A stretch of DNA of 64,000 nt from Enterococcus caccae ATCC BAA-1240 (lineage in GTDB: Bacteria; Bacillota; Bacilli; Lactobacillales; Enterococcaceae): positions 973,658 through 1,037,657 of the forward strand of contig NZ_KE136472.1 of the NCBI RefSeq assembly GCF_000407145.1, read 5' to 3'. The position numbers and the translations under genes are program-made. Position 1 is the stretch's first letter. Each line of letters begins with the position of its first letter. The notes under the pieces were generated by a model. That model saw only the letters and a list, made by a program, of their open reading frames with translations. It had not been told where the DNA came from and made no database searches. Shown one piece after another: positions 19,341 to 29,692 of this stretch.

Positions 19341-21821
19341 TTGGAAAAACGCCAAGATATTCAAGAATTAACGCTTGAAGAAGTAATGGGCGATCGTTTT
19401 GGAAGATATTCCAAATATATCATTCAAGAACGGGCCCTACCTGATATTCGTGACGGGTTAAAACCTGTACAACGTAGAATTTTATTCTCCATGAACAAAG
19501 ACGGAAATACCTTTGAAAAAAGTTTTAGAAAATCCGCAAAATCTGTCGGAAATATCATGGGGAATTATCATCCCCACGGTGACAGCAGTATTTATGAAGC
19601 AATGGTACGTTTAAGTCAAGACTGGAAGCTTCGTGAAGTATTGATTGAAATGCACGGAAATAACGGAAGTATGGACGGTGATCCTCCTGCTGCTATGCGT
19701 TATACCGAGGCTCGTTTGTCTGAATTAAGCGGAGAACTTTTAAAAGATATCGAAAAAGAAACAGTCGATTTCGTTTGGAACTTTGATGATACCGAAAAAG
19801 AACCGACTGTTTTACCTGCAAAATATCCTAACTTACTTGTGAATGGTTCGACAGGGATTTCAGCAGGTTATGCGACAGAAATTCCTACGCACAATTTAGC
19901 GGAAATTATTGACGGTACAATTTATTTGATTGACCATCCAAATGCAACATTAGATAAACTGATGGAGTTTATTCCAGGACCAGATTTCCCGACAGGTGGT
20001 ATCCTGCAAGGAAAAGAAGAAATCAAGAAGGCCTATGAAACAGGTCGTGGAAAAGTAATTCTTCGTTCTAAAACAAGAATTGAACCTCTAAAAGGAGGCA
20101 AACAACAAATCGTTGTCACTGAGATTCCTTATGAGGTCAATAAAGCGACATTAGTGAAAAAGATGGACGAGGTTCGATTAAACAAAAAAATCGATGGTAT
20201 CGCTGAAGTCCGCGATGAAAGTGACCGTACAGGGCTGCAAATCGCTATTGAATTAAAGAAAGATACGAATGCTGAAGGTATTCTAAATTATCTTTTCAAA
20301 AATACTGAATTGCAAATCAACTATAACTTCAACATGGTAGCAATCGATAATATGACACCTCAACAAGTCGGTCTAAAACGTATTTTAGATAGTTATATTG
20401 CGCACCGTAAACAAGTAATTACTAATCGCAGTCAATATGAATTGAATAAGGCTAAAAAACGTCAGCATATCGTTGCTGGTCTAATCAAAGCCTTATCGAT
20501 CTTAGATAAAGTGATCGAAACGATCCGTGGTAGTAAAGATAAAAAAGATGCTAAAATGAATTTAGTTAAAGCCTATGCCTTTACTGAAGAACAAGCAGAA
20601 GCGATTGTGACGTTACAATTGTACCGTTTAACTAATACAGATATTACGCAACTTGAAAAAGAAGCGGAAGAGTTAAACCAGCTTGTTACTGAGTTGACAA
20701 AAATTCTAAGTGATGAAAAAGAATTATTCAATGTAATGAAAAAAGAATTACGTGAAGTCAAAAAACAATATGGCAATCCACGCTTAACTCAAATAGAAGA
20801 CGAAATTCAAGAAATTAAAATCGATACCAAGGTTTTAGTAGCCCAAGAAGATGTCATTGTGACGGTTACTCACGAAGGGTACATCAAGCGCAGTAGTTTG
20901 CGTTCTTATAGTGCGTCGAAACCTGAAGAAGTTGGAATGAAAGAAGGGGACTTCCTTCTATATACGGGTGAGGTCAATACGTTGGATCACATCTTATTGA
21001 TCACCAATAAAGCAAATGTGATTTATCGCCCAATCCACGAACTACCTGATTTAAGATGGAAAGAAATTGGTGAACATATTTCACAAGCTATACTGAATTT
21101 ATCAGTTGATGAATCGATTATTGCTGTTTATACCTATAAAGAACTGTCACCAACCAAAACATTTGTTTTCATGACCAAAGAAGGAATGATCAAACAAACA
21201 AAAATGGCTGATTTCGAGCCTTGGAGAACCTATAAGAGTCGTCCGACAAATTGTATGAAACTTAAATCTGAGACAGATGAGATCGTAAATGTCTATTTAA
21301 CTAATGAACAAAAGACCTTAGACGTCTTCTTAGTCAGTCACCGTGGCTTTGGGTTGCGTTATCCTTTAGATGAAGTACCAGTAGTCGGTGCAAAAGCAGC
21401 TGGTGTGAAAGCAATGAACTTAAAAGAACAAGATTACGTTGTTAACGGGCTACTTGTGCACGAGGATGGGGATACACCGATTGTCATCTTGACACAACGT
21501 GGAAGCATTAAAAGAATGCTTGCCCAAGAGTTGCCTCAATTAGGGCGAGCCAAACGTGGTTTAATGGTTCTTAGAGAGTTGAAGAAGAATCCTCATCGAG
21601 TGACATTTATGTCCGAGAGCAGCCCACTAGAGTTATTAGTTACTACGCAAAATGATAAACAATATACTCTTGATTCTGAGAAATATCCAATCAATGATCG
21701 AACATCTAACGGCTCATTTATGCTTGATGAAAAACAAGACGGTGAAATTTTAGAAGTTCATGAAATGCATACAGCAGAATTAGAACAAAAAACAGACGAA
21801 CAGATGAATGAAACCAACTAG
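19341..21821 (+). CDS. parC: DNA topoisomerase IV subunit A
   Basis: Breakage-reunion subunit of topoisomerase IV. The quinolone-resistance region NYHPHGDSSIYEAMVRLSQDW has the usual Ser and Glu, so no common resistance change is seen. The active-site Tyr lies in PAAMRYTEARLS, and a C-terminal beta-pinwheel domain occupies roughly the last 330 residues. TTG 19341 has AGGGAG 8 bases upstream and is preferred over GTG 19332, four bases after parE's stop, which overlaps that site. parE and parC form one operon ended by a strong terminator. Confidence 0.95.
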   Translation: MEKRQDIQELTLEEVMGDRFGRYSKYIIQERALPDIRDGLKPVQRRILFSMNKDGNTFEKSFRKSAKSVGNIMGNYHPHGDSSIYEAMVRLSQDWKLREVLIEMHGNNGSMDGDPPAAMRYTEARLSELSGELLKDIEKETVDFVWNFDDTEKEPTVLPAKYPNLLVNGSTGISAGYATEIPTHNLAEIIDGTIYLIDHPNATLDKLMEFIPGPDFPTGGILQGKEEIKKAYETGRGKVILRSKTRIEPLKGGKQQIVVTEIPYEVNKATLVKKMDEVRLNKKIDGIAEVRDESDRTGLQIAIELKKDTNAEGILNYLFKNTELQINYNFNMVAIDNMTPQQVGLKRILDSYIAHRKQVITNRSQYELNKAKKRQHIVAGLIKALSILDKVIETIRGSKDKKDAKMNLVKAYAFTEEQAEAIVTLQLYRLTNTDITQLEKEAEELNQLVTELTKILSDEKELFNVMKKELREVKKQYGNPRLTQIEDEIQEIKIDTKVLVAQEDVIVTVTHEGYIKRSSLRSYSASKPEEVGMKEGDFLLYTGEVNTLDHILLITNKANVIYRPIHELPDLRWKEIGEHISQAILNLSVDESIIAVYTYKELSPTKTFVFMTKEGMIKQTKMADFEPWRTYKSRPTNCMKLKSETDEIVNVYLTNEQKTLDVFLVSHRGFGLRYPLDEVPVVGAKAAGVKAMNLKEQDYVVNGLLVHEDGDTPIVILTQRGSIKRMLAQELPQLGRAKRGLMVLRELKKNPHRVTFMSESSPLELLVTTQNDKQYTLDSEKYPINDRTSNGSFMLDEKQDGEILEVHEMHTAELEQKTDEQMNETN

Positions 21822-21839
21822 CTGTTCTATAGAATTAAC

Positions 21840-21880
21840 AAAAACGTCCTTCTGTACTAGTACAGAAGGACGTTTTTTTA
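21840..21880 (+). terminator. Strong terminator after parC
   Basis: A near-perfect palindrome from AAAACGTCCTTCTGTA to TACAGAAGGACGTTTT with a T run. Confidence 0.92.
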
Positions 21881-22020
21881 TAACAGATTTCTTACTTCAA
21901 AAATTCATTAAAAACAAATTAGTTAATCAAATCACAAACACGAAACGCTTGTTTAAAAGCTTTTATAGCGCATTTTATCTAAAAAATCAGGAATAAGTTC
22001 AAAATATAGTAAAGAAATAC

Positions 22021-22048
22021 TTGCATAAAAACAATCGTGTGTTATACT
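22021..22048 (+). promoter_or_regulatory. Promoter upstream of pflB
   Basis: TTGCAT (22021-22026), a 16-bp spacer and TATACT (22043-22048), 50 bases upstream of pflB. TGTG and CACA flank the -10 but their spacing does not fit the Rex consensus. Confidence 0.6.
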
Positions 22049-22098
22049 AATCACATAAAGCTGTTACAATAGATTTCAGCATACTAAGGAGGCCCACA

Positions 22099-24345
22099 AT
22101 GGAGCAATGGAAAGGCTTTAAAGGCGACAAATGGAAAAAATCAGTAGACACACGTGATTTTATTCAAAGAAACTACACTGAATACACAGGTGATGATTCA
22201 TTCCTAGAACCAATCGCGCCAAGCACAGACAAATTATGGACAAAATTACAGGAATTATTTGAAGTACAACACGAAAAAAATGGTGTCTATGATATGGACA
22301 ACAACATTCCTGCAACAATTACATCTCATGAACCTGGATATTTGATTAAAGAAGAAGAAACAATCGTTGGTTTACAAACAGATGTGCCATTGAAACAAGC
22401 ATTCATGCCATTTGGTGGTATCAATATGGCAAATAATTCTCTAACTTCAAATGGTTACGAAGTAGACGCCGATATGTCTAAAATCTTTACTGAGTGGAGA
22501 AAGACACATAACCAAGGTGTTTTCGATGCTTATACACCAGAGATGAGAGCTGCTCGTAAAAATAAAATCATCACAGGTCTTCCAGATGCTTATGGTCGTG
22601 GCCGTATCATCGGTGACTACCGTCGTATTGCATTATACGGAATGGACTTCTTGATCGCCGAGAAGAAAAAAGATTTAAGCAACACTGGTAACAAAGTAAT
22701 GACAGACGATGTTATTCGTTTAAGAGAAGAAATCTCTGAACAAATCAGAGCAATGGCTGATCTTAAAGAAATGGCTTCAACATACGGTTTTGATATTTCT
22801 AAACCAGCTGAAAATGCAAAAGAAGCGATCCAATGGTTATACTTCGGTTACCTAGGTGCAATCAAATCACAAAACGGTGCAGCAATGTCTATCGGACGTA
22901 TTTCAGCATTCTTAGATATCTATATTCAACGTGATTTAGAAGCTGGATTGATCACTGAATTTGAAGCACAAGAAATGATTGACCACTTGATCATGAAATT
23001 ACGTATGGTTAAATTCGCTCGTACACCAGAATATAACCAATTATTCTCAGGTTATCCAATTTGGGCGACATTATCGATCGCTGGTATGGGCTTAGATGGC
23101 CGTTCATTAGTGACTAAGAGCGATTTCCGTATCTTACACACATTAACAAACATGGGACCGTCTCCAGAACCAAACTTAACTGTGTTATATTCTTCACATT
23201 TACCAGTTGGATTCAGAACATTTGCTTCTAAAATCGCGAAACAAAGTTCATCTATCCAATTTGAAAATGACGACTTATTACGTGCTAACTGGGGATCAGA
23301 TGACTGTGCAATTGCATGTTGTGTATCTGCAACAGTTATGGGTAAAGATATGCAATTCTTCGGTGCTCGTGCGAACTTAGCAAAAGCTGTTCTTTATGCA
23401 ATCAACGGTGGAGTAGACGAAAAAACGAAGATGCAAGTAGCACCTAAATTCCGTCCTATGACTGGAGATACATTGGACTACAATGAATTCATCGATCGTT
23501 ATAAAGACATCATGGACTGGTTAGCTGAATTGTATGTAAATACTTTAAACGTTATCCACTATATGCATGATAAATATTCTTATGAAGCAGCTCAATTGGC
23601 CTTCATGGAAAGTAACTTACAACGTACATTTGCTACTGGTATTGCAGGGATTTCACATGCTGCTGACTCAGTAATGGCAATCAAACATGGTAATGTACAA
23701 GTTATCCGTGACGAAGATGGTTTAGCAATTGACTATGTTCCTCAAAATGAGTTCCCAACTTATGGTAACGACAATGAAGAAGCAGATGCAATGGCTAACT
23801 GGATCCTTGAGTACTTCATGACTCAAATCAGACGTCAACACACATACCGTAATGCGAAACCTACAACATCATTATTAACAATCACTTCAAACGTTGTTTA
23901 TGGTAAAGCAACTGGTAATACACCAGACGGACGTCGTGCGGGTAAACCATTAGCACCAGGTGCTAACCCAAGTTATCAAGATGGTAAATTCTTAGGTGAG
24001 AAAAATGGTCTTTTAGCATCACTTAACTCAACAGCTAGATTAGAATATACAAGTGCATTAGATGGAATCTCTAATACACAAACAATCAACCCTAATGGTT
24101 TAGGTAAAGATGATGATACAAGAATCGACAACTTACGTAACGTAATGGATGGCTACTTTGATAAAGGTGGTTACCACTTGAACGTTAACGTGTTCACAAA
24201 CGAATTATTATTAGATGCACAAGCTCATCCAGAAAAATACCCTAACTTAACAATCCGTGTATCTGGATATGCCGTGAAATTCCGTGATTTAACTCCTGAG
24301 CAACAAGCAGACGTTATCTCAAGAACTTCACACGACAGACTATAA
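22099..24345 (+). CDS. pflB: Formate C-acetyltransferase (pyruvate formate-lyase)
   Basis: Glycyl-radical enzyme that splits pyruvate with CoA into acetyl-CoA and formate under anaerobiosis. The adjacent active-site cysteines are Cys407-Cys408 in [12 protein letters not shown], and the radical-bearing Gly723 is in RVSGYAV near the C-terminus. At 748 aa it is full length. AGGAGG lies 9 bases before the ATG. Its codon usage (regular AAC, GGT, CGT) suggests high expression. pflA, encoding the activating enzyme, follows after a hairpin. Confidence 0.97.
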   Translation: MEQWKGFKGDKWKKSVDTRDFIQRNYTEYTGDDSFLEPIAPSTDKLWTKLQELFEVQHEKNGVYDMDNNIPATITSHEPGYLIKEEETIVGLQTDVPLKQAFMPFGGINMANNSLTSNGYEVDADMSKIFTEWRKTHNQGVFDAYTPEMRAARKNKIITGLPDAYGRGRIIGDYRRIALYGMDFLIAEKKKDLSNTGNKVMTDDVIRLREEISEQIRAMADLKEMASTYGFDISKPAENAKEAIQWLYFGYLGAIKSQNGAAMSIGRISAFLDIYIQRDLEAGLITEFEAQEMIDHLIMKLRMVKFARTPEYNQLFSGYPIWATLSIAGMGLDGRSLVTKSDFRILHTLTNMGPSPEPNLTVLYSSHLPVGFRTFASKIAKQSSSIQFENDDLLRANWGSDDCAIACCVSATVMGKDMQFFGARANLAKAVLYAINGGVDEKTKMQVAPKFRPMTGDTLDYNEFIDRYKDIMDWLAELYVNTLNVIHYMHDKYSYEAAQLAFMESNLQRTFATGIAGISHAADSVMAIKHGNVQVIRDEDGLAIDYVPQNEFPTYGNDNEEADAMANWILEYFMTQIRRQHTYRNAKPTTSLLTITSNVVYGKATGNTPDGRRAGKPLAPGANPSYQDGKFLGEKNGLLASLNSTARLEYTSALDGISNTQTINPNGLGKDDDTRIDNLRNVMDGYFDKGGYHLNVNVFTNELLLDAQAHPEKYPNLTIRVSGYAVKFRDLTPEQQADVISRTSHDRL

Positions 24346-24357
24346 TAAACAAACAAC

Positions 24358-24391
24358 TGAAGGGTTGACCTCGTGTCAGCCCTTTTTTTAA
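24358..24391 (+). terminator. Intercistronic terminator/attenuator between pflB and pflA
   Basis: GAAGGGTTGAC and GTCAGCCCTT form a stem with a T7 tail in the 65-bp gap. It would lower pflA expression relative to pflB. Confidence 0.75.
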
Positions 24392-24410
24392 AAGAAATGA
24401 GGAACAAAAA

Positions 24411-25175
24411 ATGACAACTCCTGTTATCGGTAGAATCCACTCTACAGAAAATTTTGGGACCGTTGATGGCCCCGGCGTTCGATTTATTGTCTTTACACAA
24501 GGTTGCCGTATGCGTTGTCAATTTTGTCATAACCCAGACACTTGGAAAATTGGTTTTGGCGGACGCGAAGTTACAACAGATGAAGTTTTAGATGAAGCAA
24601 TCAAGTATCGTTCTTATTGGGGCGAAAAAGGTGGCATCACCGTCAGCGGTGGCGAACCGTTACTTCAATTAGAATTTTTAACTGACTTATTCAAAAAAGC
24701 CAAAGAAAAAGGAATACATACAACAATCGATACTTGTGGCAAACCATTCACGAGAGAAGAACCTTTCTTTAGCCAATTTCAAGAACTGATGAATTACACT
24801 GATTTATTATTATTTGATATCAAACACATTGATAATGAACAGCACAAATTACTGACTTCATTAGGAAATGAAAATATTTTAGAAATGGCCCAATATCTTT
24901 CTGAAATTGGTAAACCGGTTTGGATTCGTCACGTTTTAGTTCCAGAGCGTAGTGACTACGATGAGTATTTAATCCGTTTAGATACTTTTATTAAAACATT
25001 GAAAAACGTCGATAAAGTTGAAGTATTGCCGTATCATACAATGGGCAAATATAAATGGGATGAATTAGGCCTAGAATATCCACTTAATGGTATCGAACCG
25101 CCTAAAGAAGACCGTGTAGAAAATGCTAAAAAACTACTTCACGTCAATGACTATCAAGGTTTTGCGACAAGATAG
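24411..25175 (+). CDS. pflA: Pyruvate formate-lyase-activating enzyme (radical SAM)
   Basis: Uses S-adenosylmethionine and a [4Fe-4S] cluster to place the glycyl radical on PflB. The radical SAM motif CRMRCQFCHNPDTW (CxxxCxxC) is at about residues 30-43, preceded by STENFGTVDGPGVRF and followed by the GGEPLLQ SAM-binding motif. 254 aa is normal. GAGG lies 9 bases upstream of the ATG. Confidence 0.97.
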   Translation: MTTPVIGRIHSTENFGTVDGPGVRFIVFTQGCRMRCQFCHNPDTWKIGFGGREVTTDEVLDEAIKYRSYWGEKGGITVSGGEPLLQLEFLTDLFKKAKEKGIHTTIDTCGKPFTREEPFFSQFQELMNYTDLLLFDIKHIDNEQHKLLTSLGNENILEMAQYLSEIGKPVWIRHVLVPERSDYDEYLIRLDTFIKTLKNVDKVEVLPYHTMGKYKWDELGLEYPLNGIEPPKEDRVENAKKLLHVNDYQGFATR

Positions 25176-25177
25176 TT

Positions 25178-25229
25178 TATAAAAATAGAAAAGAGCGGCA
25201 ATTATTGTTGTTTCTTTTCTATTTTTTGT
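25178..25229 (+). terminator. Terminator after pflA
   Basis: AAAATAGAAAAGA and TCTTTTCTATTTT form a long A/T-rich stem ending in T residues. A possible ppaC promoter (TTGTTG 25206-25211, TATTAT 25230-25235) overlaps its 3' arm. Confidence 0.75.
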
Positions 25230-25271
25230 TATTATTAGTAATGAAGAAAAAAGAAGGAGTGAACTATTTTT

Positions 25272-26198
25272 ATGTCAAAAATTCTTGTTTTTGGACACCA
25301 AAATCCTGATACAGATGCAATTGGAGCTGCAATCAGCTTTGCATACTTACAAAAAGAACTAGGTAAAGATACAGAAGCTGTAGCATTAGGTGCACCAAGC
25401 GAAGAAACTCAATATGCACTAGATTACTTTAATGTGGATGCACCACGAATCGTAGAAAGCGCTGCTAATGAAACAAAACAAGTCATGCTTGTAGATCACA
25501 ACGAATTCCAACAAAGTATTGCTGATATTGCAGAACTAAATATCCTCGCTGTAGTCGATCACCACCGTATCGCTAACTTTGAGACAGCTGATCCATTATA
25601 CTACCGTGCAGAACCTGTAGGCTGTACAAGTACAATCGTTTTAAAGATGTTTAAAGAAAACAATGTCACTATTCCTAAGCAAATTGCTGGGATGATGGTG
25701 TCAGCGATCATTTCAGATACGTTGTTATTCAAATCACCAACATGCACACAAGAAGATATCGATGCAGCAAATGAATTAGCAGATATCGCAGAAATCAACT
25801 TAGACGGCTATGGTTTAGATATGTTAAAAGCGGGTACAAATTTAAGTGATAAATCTGCTGAAACGTTATTAGATTTAGATGCTAAAAGCTTCCCAATGGG
25901 AGATAAAAACGTTCGTATTGCACAAGTCAACACAGTTGACCTAAACGAAGTATTAGACCGTCAGGCAGAGCTAGAAGTAGCAATGAATAATGCAAACTCA
26001 GCGAATGGATATGACTTATTCGTCTTGATCATCACAAATATTTTAAATAGTGATTCTGAATTATTAGTGATTGGAGATTCATTAGATAAAGTAGAAGCAG
26101 CATTTAAAGTGAAACTAGATAATAACCGTGCATTTTTAAATGGGGTTGTTTCTCGTAAAAAGCAAGTTGTCCCTCAATTAACGGAAGCATTTAGTTAA
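25272..26198 (+). CDS. ppaC: Manganese-dependent inorganic pyrophosphatase
   Basis: Family II (DHH) pyrophosphatase that hydrolyses cytoplasmic pyrophosphate. [13 protein letters not shown] supplies the first metal ligands, MLVDHNE the next Asp, and VVDHHR the DHH motif; the DHHA2 domain begins at about residue 190 with the SRKKQ substrate-binding motif near the C-terminus. 308 aa is typical. The gene stands alone between two terminators. Confidence 0.96.
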   Translation: MSKILVFGHQNPDTDAIGAAISFAYLQKELGKDTEAVALGAPSEETQYALDYFNVDAPRIVESAANETKQVMLVDHNEFQQSIADIAELNILAVVDHHRIANFETADPLYYRAEPVGCTSTIVLKMFKENNVTIPKQIAGMMVSAIISDTLLFKSPTCTQEDIDAANELADIAEINLDGYGLDMLKAGTNLSDKSAETLLDLDAKSFPMGDKNVRIAQVNTVDLNEVLDRQAELEVAMNNANSANGYDLFVLIITNILNSDSELLVIGDSLDKVEAAFKVKLDNNRAFLNGVVSRKKQVVPQLTEAFS

Positions 26199-26227
26199 AA
26201 ACTATACATCTGATTTAGCAACTTAAT

Positions 26228-26272
26228 AAACTACAGGTGGTGTTTTAATGACTCCACCTGTAGTTTTTATTT
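26228..26272 (+). terminator. Strong terminator after ppaC
   Basis: AAACTACAGGTGG and CCACCTGTAGTTT form a perfect 13-bp stem followed by T-rich sequence. Confidence 0.92.
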
Positions 26273-26303
26273 TTATCTAGGTTAAAGAAAGAGTGATCTT
26301 ATC

Positions 26304-27239
26304 GTGAAAAATACAACCTACTATTTTACAACGAACAAAAATGAAACAGAGTTAAGTAACTTGATTTTAGATCCATTATTCAAAAAAATAGTGGATTATC
26401 TTTCTGAGCACAAAGAGCAAGAAGTCATATTACGTCAAATAAAAGCCGATATTTCAACAGAAAATAATTTAGAATTATATTTGGATAAGTTAATCAAATA
26501 TGGTCTTCTTGAACGAAAAAATAGAAGATATTATTTAACATTTCCAATATATTCTATTGAAAAAACTATACAAGTTCCCGAATCAATATCCATTCAATTA
26601 AAAAATATTGTTCAAAAGAATACATCACAAGTCAATTTCTTTATATTGGGGGAATGGCTGTGGTCCTTGCTTTTTGAAGAAGAGCAAGATGGTTACTTTT
26701 TCGGTATTAAATCTGTGCCAGCGTCTTTACCACTCTATCGCAAAAGGGAAGAGGGGAATGATACATTACGATTTGTGTCCGTTTATCAAGAAAATCAGAT
26801 TCCGTTTGACTTGGCCAATTATTTCCATTTACTTTCGAGAAGAGGAGAGCTACCGGAACATTTTAAACCCTTACAAGACATACTTGGTGATGTGGATATC
26901 CATTATTTTATAGCTCAAGTTCAAAAAGTACTTCGTTCAGTTAAGCGAAATCCTTCAAAGATAAGAAGACCAAATATTTTTGAAGAGGCTTTGATAACAA
27001 CAAATGACTTAATCAGAAATACTGAAGGAGAATTATTCCTAGAAGCAACTTGTCTAGAAGATGATAAACTTTCAGAAGAAAACCAACATACTCTAGATAA
27101 ACTAGAAACAGAATTGAGGTTGTTATGGGAGACTATTGACGATCAGAATCAACGTGCATTCTATAAGATGCAAGTATATAGCATTTTGTTTAGCACATGT
27201 TTTCCAAAACAAAACCAAATTCGTTACTTTAAACAGTAA
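26304..27239 (+). CDS. DUF1803-like protein of unknown function
   Basis: A 311-aa soluble protein with a GTG start. Residues 20-80 look like a winged helix (ILRQIKADIS...LIKYGLLERKNRRYYLTFP), and the middle has LQDILGDVDIHYF and RRPNIFEEALI blocks that resemble the streptococcal DUF1803 family as I recall it. No catalytic motif is visible. The ribosome binding site is weak (AAAGAAAGAG). A nucleic-acid-binding role is a guess from the fold only. Confidence 0.6.
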   Translation: MKNTTYYFTTNKNETELSNLILDPLFKKIVDYLSEHKEQEVILRQIKADISTENNLELYLDKLIKYGLLERKNRRYYLTFPIYSIEKTIQVPESISIQLKNIVQKNTSQVNFFILGEWLWSLLFEEEQDGYFFGIKSVPASLPLYRKREEGNDTLRFVSVYQENQIPFDLANYFHLLSRRGELPEHFKPLQDILGDVDIHYFIAQVQKVLRSVKRNPSKIRRPNIFEEALITTNDLIRNTEGELFLEATCLEDDKLSEENQHTLDKLETELRLLWETIDDQNQRAFYKMQVYSILFSTCFPKQNQIRYFKQ

Positions 27240-27274
27240 GTCACTATAATTATATTATGTAAACTTATATACTA

Positions 27275-27322
27275 ATTAAACAACGTCCTTCATTTTTAAT
27301 AAATCAAGAGACGTTGTTTAAT
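27275..27322. terminator. Inverted repeat between converging genes (bidirectional terminator candidate)
   Basis: A perfect 13-bp inverted repeat, ATTAAACAACGTC and GACGTTGTTTAAT, with a 22-nt loop. It touches the stop codon of the UPF0316 gene. Confidence 0.55.
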
Positions 27323-27855
27323 CAATTATTTCTTTTGCGCACTTTCTTTGTCCAAAAACCTCCGGAGATAAACTTAGGTTCATATGAAATGATAAATGCT
27401 CTAGGTTCTTTTTCATTGATTAGTTTATACAGGCTACGTTCATTTTTACGTGGAGATAAAATTTCTAATATCATCCGTTCACCTTCACGGCCAGCACCAA
27501 AACTTTGCGTGACACCATAGCCATGATCTCTTAGTATTTCTGGCAGATTGAGTTGCTCAGTGGAAGAGGGTAGGATAGCCGTTACCATAATATAACCTAG
27601 CGCTAAATAATCTTCAATTTTGATTCCAACACTAATACCTACTGCATAACCCAGTGCATACACAATCAAATTTAGTGGATTATCCAAGCGGTTTAGTACC
27701 ATGCTAAGCCCTAACACATAAATCGTTATCTCTGCCATACTAACTAAGGGCGCAATCAAACGATAACCTTTCATAGTCAGCATAAAACGAATTGTATTCA
27801 ATGTGATATAAGAAAAATTAACCACAAAGATAGTTATTAACATTTTGATATCCAT
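27322..27855 (-). CDS. UPF0316/DUF2179 membrane protein
   Basis: About 177 aa from the preferred ATG at 27855, which has AAAAGAGG 10 bases upstream; an in-frame start at 27876 overlaps that site. Three transmembrane helices fill the first 95 residues (INTIRF-like block LNTIRFMLTMKG, GYAVGISVGIKIEDYLALG), and a C-terminal DUF2179 domain (GYGVTQSFGAGREGERMIL) follows. The family is called UPF0316; its function is unknown. Confidence 0.85.
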   Translation of the reverse strand: MDIKMLITIFVVNFSYITLNTIRFMLTMKGYRLIAPLVSMAEITIYVLGLSMVLNRLDNPLNLIVYALGYAVGISVGIKIEDYLALGYIMVTAILPSSTEQLNLPEILRDHGYGVTQSFGAGREGERMILEILSPRKNERSLYKLINEKEPRAFIISYEPKFISGGFWTKKVRKRNN

Positions 27856-28000
27856 TTTAATAATACCTCTTTTCAATTAACGATATCAGCATATTATAGT
27901 ACAACATTATGAGAATTAAAATAGTGAATATCAAAATATAAATATAATTTTGATTTAGACAGTGTACACAACGGCTTTTTTGTTTAAGCGATGTTATTTG

Positions 28001-28029
28001 TTGGATGAATCTATGGTTTTTGCTATAAT
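28001..28029 (+). promoter_or_regulatory. Promoter for cls
   Basis: TTGGAT (28001-28006), a 17-bp spacer and TATAAT (28024-28029), 37 bases upstream of the start. Confidence 0.75.
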
Positions 28030-28066
28030 CACTATATTACGTATTTTAAGGGAGACATGAAATCGG

Positions 28067-29527
28067 ATGAGAATTTTTATCATCATACTTTTGGTATTAT
28101 TGTTATTAAATACCACTGCAGCACTTATTACTGTTTTTAGAAAACCACGTAGCATTTCAAGTGTTTTAGCCTGGATTATGACTTTATTATTTTTACCAGG
28201 AATCGGCTTTATTATTTACCTTTTTTGCGGTAGAGGTATCAATGGGCAAAAAGTGTTCAATCTGACTGCTTACGATAAAGAAAAAATTACTGAAATCAAG
28301 AAAATGGTTGACGAAGACAATCTAAAATCAGACGGAAAATTGGATATCAATTTATTAACTGATGCACGTGTATTGAATAAATACTTTAGAAATATGGATT
28401 CTTCACCATTAAGTAAACGAAACAGCCTGGAAATATATACAGATGGAAAAGAAAAGTTTGATGCCTTATTTGACGATATCCGTCAGGCTAAAGAAACCAT
28501 TCATGTTGAATATTATTCCTTTTTTAACGATCATATCGGGAATCAGTTTTTAGATTTATTAGGGGAGAAAGTTAAAGAAGGGGTATCCGTTCATTTGATT
28601 TATGACCCTTGGGGCTCTCCAGGAGCAAACAAAAAGTTCTTTTCAGGATTCGTTGCTTTAGGAGGAAAAGTAGCACCTTTTATTACCTCAAAAAACATGA
28701 TCAGCAAAACACGTTTAAACTATCACTTACATCGGAAAATCGTCGTAATAGACGGGAAGATAGGGTGGACTGGCGGATTTAATGTTGGTGATCAATATTT
28801 AGGGGAAAGTAAGAAGTTCGGTTATTGGAGAGATACACATATCCGTTTGGTGGGCACGTCTGTTTTCTCATTACAGGAGATTTTTATTATGGATTGGAAC
28901 GCTTCTGTACAGCATGTTTCACAAAAAATGGATTATTTAGAAAACTATTTCCAAATTGCTGAAGACAACAAACTTGGAAATTTAGCCTTACAGGTGGTTT
29001 CTGACGGACCGGACTCTGAAGAAGAAATCTTAAAAAGCGGTTTTATAAAAATGATTTTATCTGCTGAAAAATCGGTTTGGATTCAAACACCTTATTTAAT
29101 ACCAGATGACAGTATGATCAATGCATTGTTGATTGCTGTTCGATCTGGTATCGATGTGCGCATCATGATTCCGTGCATGCCAGACCATCCATTTATTTAT
29201 CGTGCAACTCAGTATTATGCCAATTACCTACACAAAAGAGGTATCAAGATCTATATGTATCAAAATGGCTTCTTGCATGCTAAAACGATGATTATCGATA
29301 ATGAAATCTGTATGGTCGGTACCACAAATCAGGATATTAGAAGTTATGCATTGAATTTTGAAGTAAGTACGTTTATTTATGATACAAGAATTGCTTGGAA
29401 GCTAACACAAATATTTGAACAAGATATGGCTCAAAGTAACTTGCTTACTGACAAGATCATACAAGAACAATCACATTGGTTACGGTTTAAGCAAAACTTT
29501 TCAAGATTATTATCACCGATATTATAG
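28067..29527 (+). CDS. cls: Cardiolipin synthase (phospholipase D family)
   Basis: Condenses two phosphatidylglycerol molecules into cardiolipin in the membrane. Two N-terminal transmembrane helices (about residues 1-22 and 33-53) precede two PLD (HKD) motifs: HLHRKIVVIDGKIGWTGG and FLHAKTMIIDNEICMVGTTN. At 486 aa it is full length and ends in the RLLSPIL block typical of the family. AGGGAG is 14 bases upstream of the ATG, a somewhat long spacing. Confidence 0.94.
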   Translation: MRIFIIILLVLLLLNTTAALITVFRKPRSISSVLAWIMTLLFLPGIGFIIYLFCGRGINGQKVFNLTAYDKEKITEIKKMVDEDNLKSDGKLDINLLTDARVLNKYFRNMDSSPLSKRNSLEIYTDGKEKFDALFDDIRQAKETIHVEYYSFFNDHIGNQFLDLLGEKVKEGVSVHLIYDPWGSPGANKKFFSGFVALGGKVAPFITSKNMISKTRLNYHLHRKIVVIDGKIGWTGGFNVGDQYLGESKKFGYWRDTHIRLVGTSVFSLQEIFIMDWNASVQHVSQKMDYLENYFQIAEDNKLGNLALQVVSDGPDSEEEILKSGFIKMILSAEKSVWIQTPYLIPDDSMINALLIAVRSGIDVRIMIPCMPDHPFIYRATQYYANYLHKRGIKIYMYQNGFLHAKTMIIDNEICMVGTTNQDIRSYALNFEVSTFIYDTRIAWKLTQIFEQDMAQSNLLTDKIIQEQSHWLRFKQNFSRLLSPIL

Positions 29528-29528
29528 T

Positions 29529-29571
29529 AAAACTGCGAGTAGGCGAAATGTGCTGCTCGCAGTTTTTTATA
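29529..29571 (+). terminator. Terminator after cls
   Basis: AAAACTGCGAGTAG pairs with CTGCTCGCAGTTTT, followed by T residues. Confidence 0.9.
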
Positions 29572-29692
29572 GTTGGGAGATGAGGTTTATTAATTCTATA
29601 TTCTAGTTAACATAATATACATTATACAAAGTAGTTTTTAAACTGCAAAATATGAATCGATTTATATGTTTTGTCCTTATACTTAATAAACT

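Noticed and set aside
22037-22055. TGTG...CACA around the pflB -10 as a Rex site
   Set aside because: The arms are separated by 10 bases, not the 8 of a Rex site between TGTG and CACA, and the inner bases do not match.
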